Assembly (NCBI GenBank): GCA_031273485.1
Contig: JAISRS010000069.1
Coordinates: 1 to 14,236 of the forward strand
DNA from: Prevotellaceae bacterium
Lineage (GTDB): Bacteria; Bacteroidota; Bacteroidia; Bacteroidales; UBA932
Direction of reading: 5' to 3'
DNA: 14,236 nucleotides
The notes beneath the pieces were generated by a model. That model had not been told where the DNA came from, did not search any database, and saw only the letters and a program-made list of their open reading frames with translations. Every line of letters starts with the position of its first letter. Within the stretch, counting starts at the first letter, position 1. Made by a program: the position numbers and the translations under genes. Shown in pieces: positions 1-6,187 of the stretch.

Positions 1-82
1 CTAAATTATTGTAATACTATTTTGAGGGAACAAATATACTCCTAAATTTTGGCATACAGAACATTCTACCCCAAAAATGAAT

Positions 83-115
83 CAGAATTTTCAGAATTTC
101 AGAATTTTCAGAATG
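83..115. repeat. Short tandem repeat, CAGAATTTT units
   Basis: Four head-to-tail units of CAGAATTTT or slightly shortened forms lie at 83-91, 92-99, 100-108 and 109-115. The last unit degenerates into CAGAATG. The tract sits just before the 144-165 palindrome, in non-coding DNA. Its function is unknown; slippage-prone repeats like this are common in intergenic DNA. Confidence 0.8.
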
Positions 116-143
116 AACACCCCCACCAAAAGTACAACCGTAG

Positions 144-165
144 GGGCAGACCCGCGGGTCTGCCC
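144..165. repeat. 22-bp perfect palindrome (REP-like)
   Basis: GGGCAGACCCG is followed immediately by its exact reverse complement CGGGTCTGCCC, giving a perfect 22-bp dyad with no loop. It is flanked by GTAG (140-143) and, after a two-base bulge, CCTAC (168-172), which can extend the stem. It is far more GC-rich than the DNA around it. The form resembles the short interspersed palindromes scattered between genes in many Bacteroidetes genomes. It is not followed by a T-tract, so it is not an obvious intrinsic terminator. Confidence 0.75.
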
Positions 166-291
166 TGCCTACACCCACCCCGATCGGATAAACAGATGGA
201 AATGACTAAGATAGCATCGTCATGTCATTTTTATTATCTGTCGGTTTTGAAGAAACTGAAAGAAAAATCATAGATGATTTTAATTGTATCA

Positions 292-317
292 TTTATAGGA
301 AAGATTTCATATCTTTA
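292..317 (+). promoter_or_regulatory. Candidate promoter of nikR-like gene
   Basis: TATCTTTA (310-317) matches the Bacteroidetes -7 box TAnnTTTG at all but the last base and lies 26 bases before the ATG. TTTA (292-295) precedes it by exactly 14 bases, the spacing seen at six other promoters in this window. The box is good but not perfect. Confidence 0.4.
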
Positions 318-343
318 CCTCCTCGAACAAATAAGCTGGAATT

Positions 344-745
344 ATGTCGATAAAACGTTTTGGGGTATCTTTGGAGGATGACTTGTTGGAATCGTTAGAT
401 CAGTATGTCGATGAAAACGGGTTTGCCAACCGTTCGCAGGCGATTCGTTTCCTGGTGGAAAAGAACGTGGCGGAAAAGAAATGGCAGTGCAACCACATTG
501 TCGCCGGCACGATCATTATCATGTACGACCAGGCAAAGAAAGAGATATCTTCAAAAATTACGGCTATCCAGCAAACCTATACGGACGTCATCCTCTCCTC
601 CTCCCAATACTATATCAACCTGAATTTCTGCCTCCACATCGTCACCGTCATGGGTGTGGCCAACCGCCTGACCGAACTCTCCGACCGCCTAACCGCCATC
701 CGAGGCATCAAACACGGCAAATTAGTCATGAGCCGCGCCGATTAG
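344..745 (+). CDS. nikR: NikR-like CopG/ribbon-helix-helix regulator lacking most nickel ligands
   Basis: A 133-residue protein matching the full length of the NikR family. The N-terminal ribbon-helix-helix DNA-binding domain (residues 1-45) shows RFGVSLEDDLLESLD and NRSQAIRFLV. The C-terminal ACT-like regulatory domain (50-133) keeps the late motif RGIKHGKL. NikR family proteins repress nickel uptake when nickel fills a square-planar site of three histidines and one cysteine (H76, H87, H89 and C95 in E. coli). An ungapped alignment through the conserved D81 places Q77, Q88, Y90 and C96 there, so only the cysteine remains. The fold and DNA binding look intact, but the sensed ligand may differ or the protein may be metal-blind. 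The gene stands alone, with no nickel transporter or urease nearby, and converges on the hydrolase gene. The name reflects family only. Confidence 0.85.
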   Translation: MSIKRFGVSLEDDLLESLDQYVDENGFANRSQAIRFLVEKNVAEKKWQCNHIVAGTIIIMYDQAKKEISSKITAIQQTYTDVILSSSQYYINLNFCLHIVTVMGVANRLTELSDRLTAIRGIKHGKLVMSRAD

Positions 746-803
746 GAGGTGATCGTTGATAAAAAATGCAGGAACAAACTACAAAAAAGATGGATTTTTA
801 TCA

Positions 804-1916
804 TTAAAACTCTTTTGCTATAGTAAATATTTGCATGAGTCCTTTTGGCCATTCTTTATGCATTAGCCAATCCTGAAAGTTTAAATCATGATTGTGTTTT
901 TCATAAACATGCACTGTGAGATTAGTTTTATTACAAGCATCAAATCGTAACTGCAAATCATAAACACTTTCTACAGGTACACTAGCATCTTCCATTCCAT
1001 GAAAAATATGTATAGGGATATCTATTCGCAAAAGTCTAGTTTTATTAGGCTCTAATTTAAAATGATCTTTAAACCATTGAGGTGTAATGTTAAAATAATT
1101 ACTCCTAATCCATAGCCAATCATTATTCATTACTTTTTTCATTAACTCATCATGAAAAAGAGCTCGCATCTTTCCAATATCCCAAATGTCTATTAAATCA
1201 TTTTTGACGATATCTAAAGAGTCGAAAGGTTGATTTTGAAATAAGTATGAACGGTATGTAGAAATTTGTTTATCCTCACCTTCATACTCATCTTTGCTTA
1301 TTGCTTTATCGCTATTCTTATCAAAAATGGAGTTTGCCATAATCATTACTCCATGCCCTTCGTCCTGCCATTTGATAACATCAAACATATTATCATGAGC
1401 ATAACCATGTAATAATATAGCATCCGTTCTTACATTTTTTCTTTCAGCTACTAAAGCAGCTATTATTGTCCCCTCACTTATTCCGTAAAGAACAATCTTG
1501 CAATTACTGAACCTTTTATCATTTACCAAAACATTAATCATAGATTCTATATCTTTCGCTTCTTGTAAAGGAGTATATTTAGCATATTTAGCAGAATCCA
1601 CATCTACAAAGAATGGTGGATTATTGCCATCTTGACAACCTCTGCGATTATAAGTAAAAAACGCCAAACCTCGTTCACAAAAACCATTAGCCAATTCATC
1701 ATAATAATTGAATGAGGGTCGTTTTGTCAAATATGTACTAGGTCCTGTGCCTGATATACAAAACACAATTGTTTTAACCGTTGTATCGGGTAAACATAAG
1801 CGGGCTACTATTTCTTCACCATCATTCAACTTTATTGTTTTTATTTCAGGAATAAAAGCCCATAGACAATTGCATGCAATAAGCAGTAGTAAAATACAGT
1901 AAATTATTTTTTTCAT
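804..1916 (-). CDS. Exported alpha/beta hydrolase with EF-hand-like loop
   Basis: A 370-residue serine hydrolase of the alpha/beta fold. Residues 1-20 form an export signal (KK, then a hydrophobic run). LIAC at 12-15 fits a lipobox, so C15 could be lipidated; cleavage after LWA (18-20) is the alternative. SGTGPS (55-60) and YNRRG (89-93) suit the oxyanion-side loops. GISEG (145-149) is the nucleophile elbow with S147, D310 in HGMED is the likely acid, and H343 in HNHD the catalytic base. The cap region carries DKNSDKAISKDE (199-210), which fits a 12-position EF-hand calcium loop. It is the third gene of a sigma-factor operon, 19 bases after the membrane-protein gene, so it is probably under that sigma factor's control. 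The substrate is unknown; an esterase or peptidase acting outside the inner membrane is likely. Confidence 0.85.
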   Translation of the reverse strand: MKKIIYCILLLLIACNCLWAFIPEIKTIKLNDGEEIVARLCLPDTTVKTIVFCISGTGPSTYLTKRPSFNYYDELANGFCERGLAFFTYNRRGCQDGNNPPFFVDVDSAKYAKYTPLQEAKDIESMINVLVNDKRFSNCKIVLYGISEGTIIAALVAERKNVRTDAILLHGYAHDNMFDVIKWQDEGHGVMIMANSIFDKNSDKAISKDEYEGEDKQISTYRSYLFQNQPFDSLDIVKNDLIDIWDIGKMRALFHDELMKKVMNNDWLWIRSNYFNITPQWFKDHFKLEPNKTRLLRIDIPIHIFHGMEDASVPVESVYDLQLRFDACNKTNLTVHVYEKHNHDLNFQDWLMHKEWPKGLMQIFTIAKEF

Positions 1917-1935
1917 ATCAATGAAGCGTTAGAAA

Positions 1936-2523
1936 TTATTCATCAAATTGTTTGTAAAGATCATTCAATTCCCTGAGAGTTTTATCACATTTTACACTCA
2001 TTAAATTCCTTAAAAATAAAACAATAGATACAACCACAACAAGGCTAACAATGGAAACTATCCAATTAAAAGACTTGGCTAAAAATTGAGGTATAATATT
2101 AAAACTATATCCTATTAGAATAGCGCCCCCATAAACAAGTAAATTGTATTTTTTTACGAATTTGACATTCTTTTCAACTTCTATAATTCGGCATTCGAGC
2201 CACTTTTTAATCGGTGCATCTGTCCTGTACTTATTCATTTTATATGCAGAATATTCCCATAACATATATGTAGACACTAGTATAAGTAAGGCTGTGAATT
2301 CTATAACATTAGCCTCTACACTAGTGTTCCTTATAGTTAAATTAATCAGGATAAGGAGAACGGCAGCGAACACTACTAATCGAAATACTCCAGATGGTTG
2401 AATCTTTCGCATCGATTTTTTTGCAGATTTCGCAATGATCCCGTTTAATTCCCTATCTGAATAGGAACTGATGTTTTTGTCAACTTCAGATTTCCAGATA
2501 TCTTTAAAATCTTTTGCTTTCAT
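1936..2523 (-). CDS. Four-helix membrane protein, candidate anti-sigma factor
   Basis: A 195-residue protein that I cannot assign to a named family. It has a charged cytoplasmic-type N-terminus (1-45, rich in Lys, Ser and Asp), then four hydrophobic segments at about 46-63, 72-90, 128-144 and 153-171, and a short charged C-terminal tail. The loop between the second and third segments is basic. The gene begins three bases after the ECF sigma-factor stop and ends 19 bases before the hydrolase, so the three are almost certainly co-transcribed. A small membrane protein directly behind an ECF sigma gene is the usual place for its anti-sigma factor, and the soluble N-terminus could hold the sigma factor. 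That role comes from position, not from a recognised anti-sigma motif. No catalytic residues are visible. Confidence 0.7.
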   Translation of the reverse strand: MKAKDFKDIWKSEVDKNISSYSDRELNGIIAKSAKKSMRKIQPSGVFRLVVFAAVLLILINLTIRNTSVEANVIEFTALLILVSTYMLWEYSAYKMNKYRTDAPIKKWLECRIIEVEKNVKFVKKYNLLVYGGAILIGYSFNIIPQFLAKSFNWIVSIVSLVVVVSIVLFLRNLMSVKCDKTLRELNDLYKQFDE

Positions 2524-2526
2524 AAT

Positions 2527-3015
2527 TTATTGATCTTTTAGCATTTTTCTTAACTGTTCTTTGACTCGATGTATCTTTACTCCGACATTAGAAGTTGAAA
2601 TCCCTACAATTTCAGATATATTTTCATAACTGTAATCTTCCATATAAAGAAGCATAATAGAGCGATCTACTTCATTGAGTTTTTGTAAAGCGTCTAACAA
2701 ACTACAATAATGTTCATTATGCTCAATATTATTGGTTGTTTCCACATAAGAGAAATCAGGTAAATCATCTGTAAAAACTAACTTACTGTCTTTTCTTATC
2801 TTTGAAATTGATGTATTAATAGCAACAGCATATATCCACGAAGCCAGTTTGTTTTTGTCTTTTAATGATAGAAAAGATCGCCACAACTGATAGACCACCT
2901 CTTGAAAGTTGTCTTGTTTATCAGCATTAGATTTAAAGTAAATCAAATTTACTTTATGTATAATTCCCTGATACGCTGAAATTATTTCTAAAAACTCTTC
3001 TTGATTTGACTTCAT
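2527..3015 (-). CDS. ECF-type RNA polymerase sigma factor
   Basis: A 162-residue sigma-70 family factor with only regions 2 and 4, the size expected for an extracytoplasmic-function sigma factor. Region 2 covers about 8-76, with the polymerase- and promoter-contacting helices in NFQEVVYQLWRSF and LASWIYAVAINTSISKIRK. Region 4 covers about 104-158, with helix-turn-helix YENISEIVGIS followed by NVGVKIHRVKEQL. The linker between them is acidic. It heads an operon with a membrane protein and an exported hydrolase, so it probably answers an envelope or extracellular signal and drives its own operon. The codon and base composition of the operon is more AT-rich than the genes to its right, suggesting separate ancestry. 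The target promoter cannot be deduced here. Confidence 0.9.
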   Translation of the reverse strand: MKSNQEEFLEIISAYQGIIHKVNLIYFKSNADKQDNFQEVVYQLWRSFLSLKDKNKLASWIYAVAINTSISKIRKDSKLVFTDDLPDFSYVETTNNIEHNEHYCSLLDALQKLNEVDRSIMLLYMEDYSYENISEIVGISTSNVGVKIHRVKEQLRKMLKDQ

Positions 3016-3063
3016 TCAATTTTGCTTTTTACTATATTAGTCGGAGATACAACTTGTTTATTA

Positions 3064-3089
3064 CAAAACTATAGATTTATTTTCACAAA
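3064..3089 (-). promoter_or_regulatory. Candidate promoter of sigma-factor operon
   Basis: On the minus strand TAGTTTTG (3071-3064) matches the Bacteroidetes -7 box TAnnTTTG, 48 bases before the sigma-factor ATG. TTTG (3089-3086) precedes it by 14 bases, as at other promoters in this window. The region is AT-rich, so chance matches are possible. Confidence 0.35.
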
Positions 3090-3165
3090 ACGTTTAAGCC
3101 TTATTTTTTAGTGGACACTCGCGACCCTGTAATGAAAGTAAAGTTAGAGTTTATTGCATTTAAAC

Positions 3166-3663
3166 TTATTCCATGATCTGCATCGCAATCCACGCACACG
3201 CTTCGGCATCCGCCAAAGCGTGATGATGGTTGCTCAAATCGTAACCGCAACGCGCCGCAACCGTCTGTAACTGATGGTTGGGCAGCGTTTTACCGAAAAC
3301 CCGGCGCGAGGCTTGGCAGGTACAATAAAACGCATAATCGGGATAATCCATTTGGTAAACGCGATGCACCGCCCGCAGACAACCCTCGTCGAAAGGGCTG
3401 TTGTGTGCCACCAACGGCAAACCGGCAATTTTCGGCATAATTTCCGCCCACACATGGGGAAACACAGGCGCATTTGCCGTATCTTCGGCAGTCAGCCCAT
3501 GAACCTGCGTATTCCAATACGCATACCATTCCGGTTCGGGACAAATAAGGCGGTACATTTTCTCAACAATCTGTCCGTCCCGCACAATGACCACACCCAC
3601 GCTACAAACGCTTGACGGGCTGTTATTGGCCGTTTCAAAATCTATGGCAGCAAAATCATTCAT
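3166..3663 (-). CDS. DEDDh 3'-5' exonuclease, copy 1 (DnaQ-like)
   Basis: A 165-residue exonuclease domain of the DnaQ/RNase T superfamily, cutting single nucleotides from 3' ends with two metal ions. The motifs are complete: D8 and E10 in AIDFET, D92 in NSPFDEG, and H147 and D152 in HHALAD. It consists of the nuclease domain alone, without polymerase, helicase or BRCT parts. The frame is open up to 3750, but I place the start at 3663. The other two copies begin at the matching residue, and a promoter box at 3689-3696 lies downstream of 3750, so the longer form would not be transcribed. A second in-frame ATG sits two codons upstream at 3669. It is about 85% identical to copies 2 and 3 by eye. 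Unlike them it is transcribed alone. Its 3' flank keeps the ATTGCATTT spacer that in operon D separates an exonuclease from a SLOG gene. Confidence 0.9.
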   Translation of the reverse strand: MNDFAAIDFETANNSPSSVCSVGVVIVRDGQIVEKMYRLICPEPEWYAYWNTQVHGLTAEDTANAPVFPHVWAEIMPKIAGLPLVAHNSPFDEGCLRAVHRVYQMDYPDYAFYCTCQASRRVFGKTLPNHQLQTVAARCGYDLSNHHHALADAEACAWIAMQIME

Positions 3664-3688
3664 GTTCATTCCTTTTAAAATATTCACG

Positions 3689-3714
3689 CAAAGGTACAAT
3701 GATTCTGCGCCAAA
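3689..3714 (-). promoter_or_regulatory. Promoter of exonuclease 1 (conserved module)
   Basis: TACCTTTG (3696-3689, minus strand) is a perfect TAnnTTTG box ending 25 bases before the chosen ATG. TTTG (3714-3711) lies 14 bases upstream of it. The whole stretch 3689-3737 aligns without gaps to the promoters at 7503, 9955 and 13336. Similarity to the 7503 module is about three bases in four. Confidence 0.65.
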
Positions 3715-3766
3715 CCATGTCACAGTGCGATATTTTCCATTTGCAGCCAAAATACAAGTTTGTTAC

Positions 3767-3791
3767 GACCATGCCATGTTTTGGCATGGTC
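3767..3791. promoter_or_regulatory. Inverted-repeat operator candidate at the AAA+ promoter
   Basis: GACCATGCCA (3767-3776) is followed after five bases by its exact reverse complement TGGCATGGTC (3782-3791). The dyad covers the upstream TTTG element of the AAA+ promoter and ends six bases before its -7 box. That placement suits repressor binding. No T-tract follows, so a terminator is unlikely. It may also influence the divergent exonuclease 1 promoter about 50 bases away. Confidence 0.55.
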
Positions 3792-3805
3792 ACACTCTAT
3801 CTTTG
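3780..3805 (+). promoter_or_regulatory. Promoter of the AAA+ ATPase gene
   Basis: TATCTTTG (3798-3805) is a perfect Bacteroidetes -7 box, and TTTG (3780-3783) precedes it by 14 bases. The context CATGTTTTGGC resembles CATGGTTTGGC in the exonuclease 1 promoter on the other strand. The predicted leader to the ATG at 3912 is about 100 bases, long for this window, and contains a hairpin candidate at 3855-3881. Confidence 0.6.
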
Positions 3806-3854
3806 AACCATCATTCAGCGTTCTTTGACATATTGGGGTTTGTTAAGTCTCTAA

Positions 3855-3881
3855 GCAAGACGGGGATAACAGGTGTCTTGC
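3855..3881 (+). promoter_or_regulatory. Hairpin candidate in the AAA+ leader
   Basis: GCAAGAC (3855-3861) and GTCTTGC (3875-3881) are exact reverse complements separated by 13 bases. They lie between the predicted transcription start (about 3811) and the ATG at 3912. A seven-pair stem could shape translation or mRNA stability, but a stem this short can occur by chance. Confidence 0.3.
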
Positions 3882-3911
3882 AGTATTTATTCATCTAAAA
3901 ATTATTTCATT

Positions 3912-5552
3912 ATGAAAAAAAACGCGAAACTCACCCTCTTGGGGCATATCGAACAAATCGTCGAACTCTCCTTAAATTCAGGATTGAAAGATGATTTTTT
4001 TGAGAAAGCGAAGCCGCATCTCAATCACGTGAAGCGCGTATTACACCTGAACGATATTCAGGTTGTCTTTCTGTCGCATTTCATGGATAAAAGCGACAAT
4101 TCTAGCATTTTGATTAGCGCAATTGCCGAGTGCATCAAATGTCGAACACTTAAACTTATTCAGTATATGGACGATATCGACGTTTTGGAAAAGCGGCGGT
4201 TGATTCGTTGCAGCAGAAGTGACAATCAACATTCTTATCGCGTACCTCGCGAAGTGGTTGAAGCGTTACGGAAAAATGAAAATTATCAGCCGGTTAAACG
4301 GACAACTATTTCTATCGAAGAATTGTTTGATGAGTTAGAGAAGTTGTTTAATGAAAATGAGGAGAATGAACTGACCTACTCCGCATTAAAAGACGAAATA
4401 GAGGGTCTTTTGACTGATAATCCGCACCTGGAATTTTCAAAAGCAATAGAAAAGTACGCTCCGCATAATGATAACAAAATGCTGTTGCTTTTTTTCTGTC
4501 ATTTGTTTGTCGAAAACAAAGATGATAACATCGTATTCCGCGATTTTAATGAATTATTTGGGAGTAAATCGACTTTCCGTTGGATCAAAAGTTCGTTGTC
4601 CGACAAAAGTAACGAATTGTTTAGATTGGGTTTAATCGAAAACAACATTACTGACGGCTTTGAAGACCGCGAATCGTTCAAACTGACGGATAAAGCCAAA
4701 AATGAATTACTCGGCGAATTAAACATGATCGAAAAACGGGCAAAAAGCAAAAAAGACCTGATTTTATGTACATCGCTTACCGACAAAAAGATGTTCTACA
4801 ACGAAAGCGAGCATATTCAGATAGAGCAACTGACATCTTTATTAAAGGAAGAACATTTCAAGAGCATTAAAAACCGCCTGACCGACAAAGGAATGCGTAC
4901 CGGTTTTGCCTGCCTGTTTCACGGCGCACCGGGAACGGGGAAAACCGAAACCGTCTATCAGATTGCCCGCGAAACAGGGCGCGATATTATGCTCGTGGAT
5001 ATTTCGCAAACTAAAAGCATGTGGTTTGGCGAAAGCGAAAAGAAAATCAAAGAGATTTTCGACAGCTACAAGTCGTGCGTAAAAGAGGCGAAAATCGCGC
5101 CGATTCTGCTTTTCAACGAAGCCGACGCCGTGATTAATAAACGACAGGAAATAGGCCATAGCTCAATTGACAAGACAGAAAACGCCATTCAGAACATTAT
5201 CCTCCAGGAAATGGAAAATCTCGACGGTATAATGGTTGCCACAACCAACCTTACGCAAAATCTCGACAAAGCTTTTGAGCGACGTTTCCTGTACAAAATA
5301 GAGTTTAAAAAGCCCGGTCCTGATGCGAAGAAATCAATCTGGCAATCCATCATCCCCGCGCTTTCCGAACAAGAAGCGAAAGAGTTGGCGAGCCGTTACG
5401 ATTTCAGCGGCGGACAAATCGAAAACATTGCCCGTAAATGCACGGTGGACAGCATTATTTCGGGGCAAGAGCCTACGCTGGAAACATTGATATTTCATTG
5501 TCAAAATGAAATGCTGACCAAAAATAGCCGGCCGATTGGCTTTAATCGTTAG
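3912..5552 (+). CDS. AAA+ ATPase of classical-AAA type with winged-helix-like N-terminus
   Basis: A 546-residue protein with a single C-terminal AAA+ module. GAPGTGKT (338-345) is Walker A, and ILLFNEAD (398-405) is Walker B with N in place of the usual first Asp but the catalytic Glu kept. WFGESEKKIKEIF (371-383) matches the pore-side helix of classical AAA proteins such as Vps4/katanin-like ATPases, ATTN (443-446) is sensor 1, and ERR (456-458) holds the arginine finger. FSGGQIENIARKC (498-510) is the sensor 2 helix region. The N-terminal ~320 residues are helical; residues about 55-118, ending YRVPREVVEAL, look like a winged helix. A GTG start at 3873 in the same frame is possible; I prefer the ATG at 3912. 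It probably remodels a protein partner. It is the only plus-strand gene in the array, divergent from exonuclease 1, with its stop overlapping that of phosphoesterase 1. Confidence 0.85.
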   Translation: MKKNAKLTLLGHIEQIVELSLNSGLKDDFFEKAKPHLNHVKRVLHLNDIQVVFLSHFMDKSDNSSILISAIAECIKCRTLKLIQYMDDIDVLEKRRLIRCSRSDNQHSYRVPREVVEALRKNENYQPVKRTTISIEELFDELEKLFNENEENELTYSALKDEIEGLLTDNPHLEFSKAIEKYAPHNDNKMLLLFFCHLFVENKDDNIVFRDFNELFGSKSTFRWIKSSLSDKSNELFRLGLIENNITDGFEDRESFKLTDKAKNELLGELNMIEKRAKSKKDLILCTSLTDKKMFYNESEHIQIEQLTSLLKEEHFKSIKNRLTDKGMRTGFACLFHGAPGTGKTETVYQIARETGRDIMLVDISQTKSMWFGESEKKIKEIFDSYKSCVKEAKIAPILLFNEADAVINKRQEIGHSSIDKTENAIQNIILQEMENLDGIMVATTNLTQNLDKAFERRFLYKIEFKKPGPDAKKSIWQSIIPALSEQEAKELASRYDFSGGQIENIARKCTVDSIISGQEPTLETLIFHCQNEMLTKNSRPIGFNR

Positions 5553-6166
5553 TCGCAGAGTTCAAATCGAACCGGCTCGTTTGCAAGTTGATAATTTTCA
5601 TTCAGAATGGCGCCATTAATAAACGTGGCGCCATTCTGAGGTTTGTAAATGCCGCAAGCGTCGTGAACATGTCCAAACAGATGATAGCGCGGGCAAATTC
5701 TCTGAACTGTTTGCAGCAAATCGGGACAACCGTACTGAATGTTAGCCGATTTGTCCAAAATGCCGAAAGGCGGCCGGTGGGTAATCAGGACGTCGGTATC
5801 GCGTGGTATGTTTTCCAAAGCGCTACGATAATTCGCTATCCTCAATTCGCAGGATATTAAAAAAGGAATGCCCCAAAACTTGATATGCTCTATTTCTACG
5901 CCGGAATTGTAGAGATAGTGCATATTCGATGGCAGAAATTTTTGTAACCGTTCCCTTGCTTTGCCATCCAAACAATAATCATGATTGCCGGCGATAAAAA
6001 GTTTGTACTGATAATCCAACGAGTCAAACCAATCAATAAAATCCATGACTTCCGCGGCGCTACCCGCCATGGATATGTCGCCGGCATGTATAATCATGTC
6101 GGCAGCAGGAAGATTGGCCAAAGCAGAGTGCTGATTGTGCGTGTCGGAAAGGAATACTATTTGCAT
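5549..6166 (-). CDS. MPPED-like metallophosphoesterase, copy 1
   Basis: A 205-residue calcineurin-like phosphoesterase with every metal-binding motif: D8 and H10 (SDTH), D30 (HAGD), N61 and H62 (AGNHD), H130 (ITHRPP), H166 and H168 (GHVH). THRPPFGILDKS, the later run GCPDLLQTVQRICPR, and the NGA/NY.L..EP tail resemble the MPPED1/MPPED2 (239AB) family. Its studied members are metal-dependent phosphodiesterases, including on 2',3'-cyclic nucleotides. Activity here is inferred. It is the last gene of operon B, 21 bases after exonuclease 2, and about 80% identical to copy 2 by eye. Its TAA overlaps the TAG of the convergent AAA+ gene by three bases. Within its 3' end lies a 14-bp inverted repeat (5602-5639) encoding the doubled NGA motif. 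Confidence 0.9.
   Translation of the reverse strand: MQIVFLSDTHNQHSALANLPAADMIIHAGDISMAGSAAEVMDFIDWFDSLDYQYKLFIAGNHDYCLDGKARERLQKFLPSNMHYLYNSGVEIEHIKFWGIPFLISCELRIANYRSALENIPRDTDVLITHRPPFGILDKSANIQYGCPDLLQTVQRICPRYHLFGHVHDACGIYKPQNGATFINGAILNENYQLANEPVRFELCD
5602..5639. repeat. 14-bp inverted repeat inside phosphoesterase 1
   Basis: TCAGAATGGCGCCA (5602-5615) and TGGCGCCATTCTGA (5626-5639) are exact reverse complements with a 10-base loop. The repeat encodes QNGATFINGAILN. It lies 50 bases beyond the AAA+ stop on the plus strand, so it could form a hairpin in AAA+ readthrough RNA. No T-tract follows on either strand. The matching part of phosphoesterase 2 has lost most of the pairing. Confidence 0.6.
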
Positions 6167-6187
6167 AATAGATCGAAGTGTTGAAAA

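Larger units (their letters stand above)
1..343. other. Non-coding region upstream of nikR-like gene
   Basis: I find no credible gene in these 343 bases. Going rightward they hold an AT-rich stretch, a short tandem repeat (83-115), a 22-bp perfect palindrome (144-165) and a promoter candidate for the downstream regulator (292-317). A 74-codon open frame runs through the repeats on the plus strand, but its composition simply follows the repeats and it resembles no protein I know. Confidence 0.6.

Noticed and set aside
49..273. 74-codon open frame on the plus strand
   Set aside because: It runs through the tandem repeat and the palindrome, has repeat-driven composition, and has no leader or family resemblance.
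286..312. Possible NikR operator half-sites GTATCA and TCATAT, 15 bases apart
   Set aside because: Both halves are imperfect, the spacing differs from the E. coli 16, and the DNA is AT-rich, so chance is likely.
758..802. Inverted repeat GATAAAAA / TTTTTATC between nikR-like and hydrolase genes as a bidirectional terminator
   Set aside because: The stem is eight A/T-rich pairs with a 29-base loop, too weak to call.
3664..3750. 29-residue N-terminal extension of exonuclease 1
   Set aside because: The promoter box lies inside it, the paralogues start at the later Met, and the extension does not resemble exonuclease sequence.
3873..3911. Longer AAA+ protein starting at GTG 3873
   Set aside because: The extra 13 residues look unlike the rest, overlap the leader hairpin, and an ATG with a good lysine-rich start follows at 3912; it remains possible.
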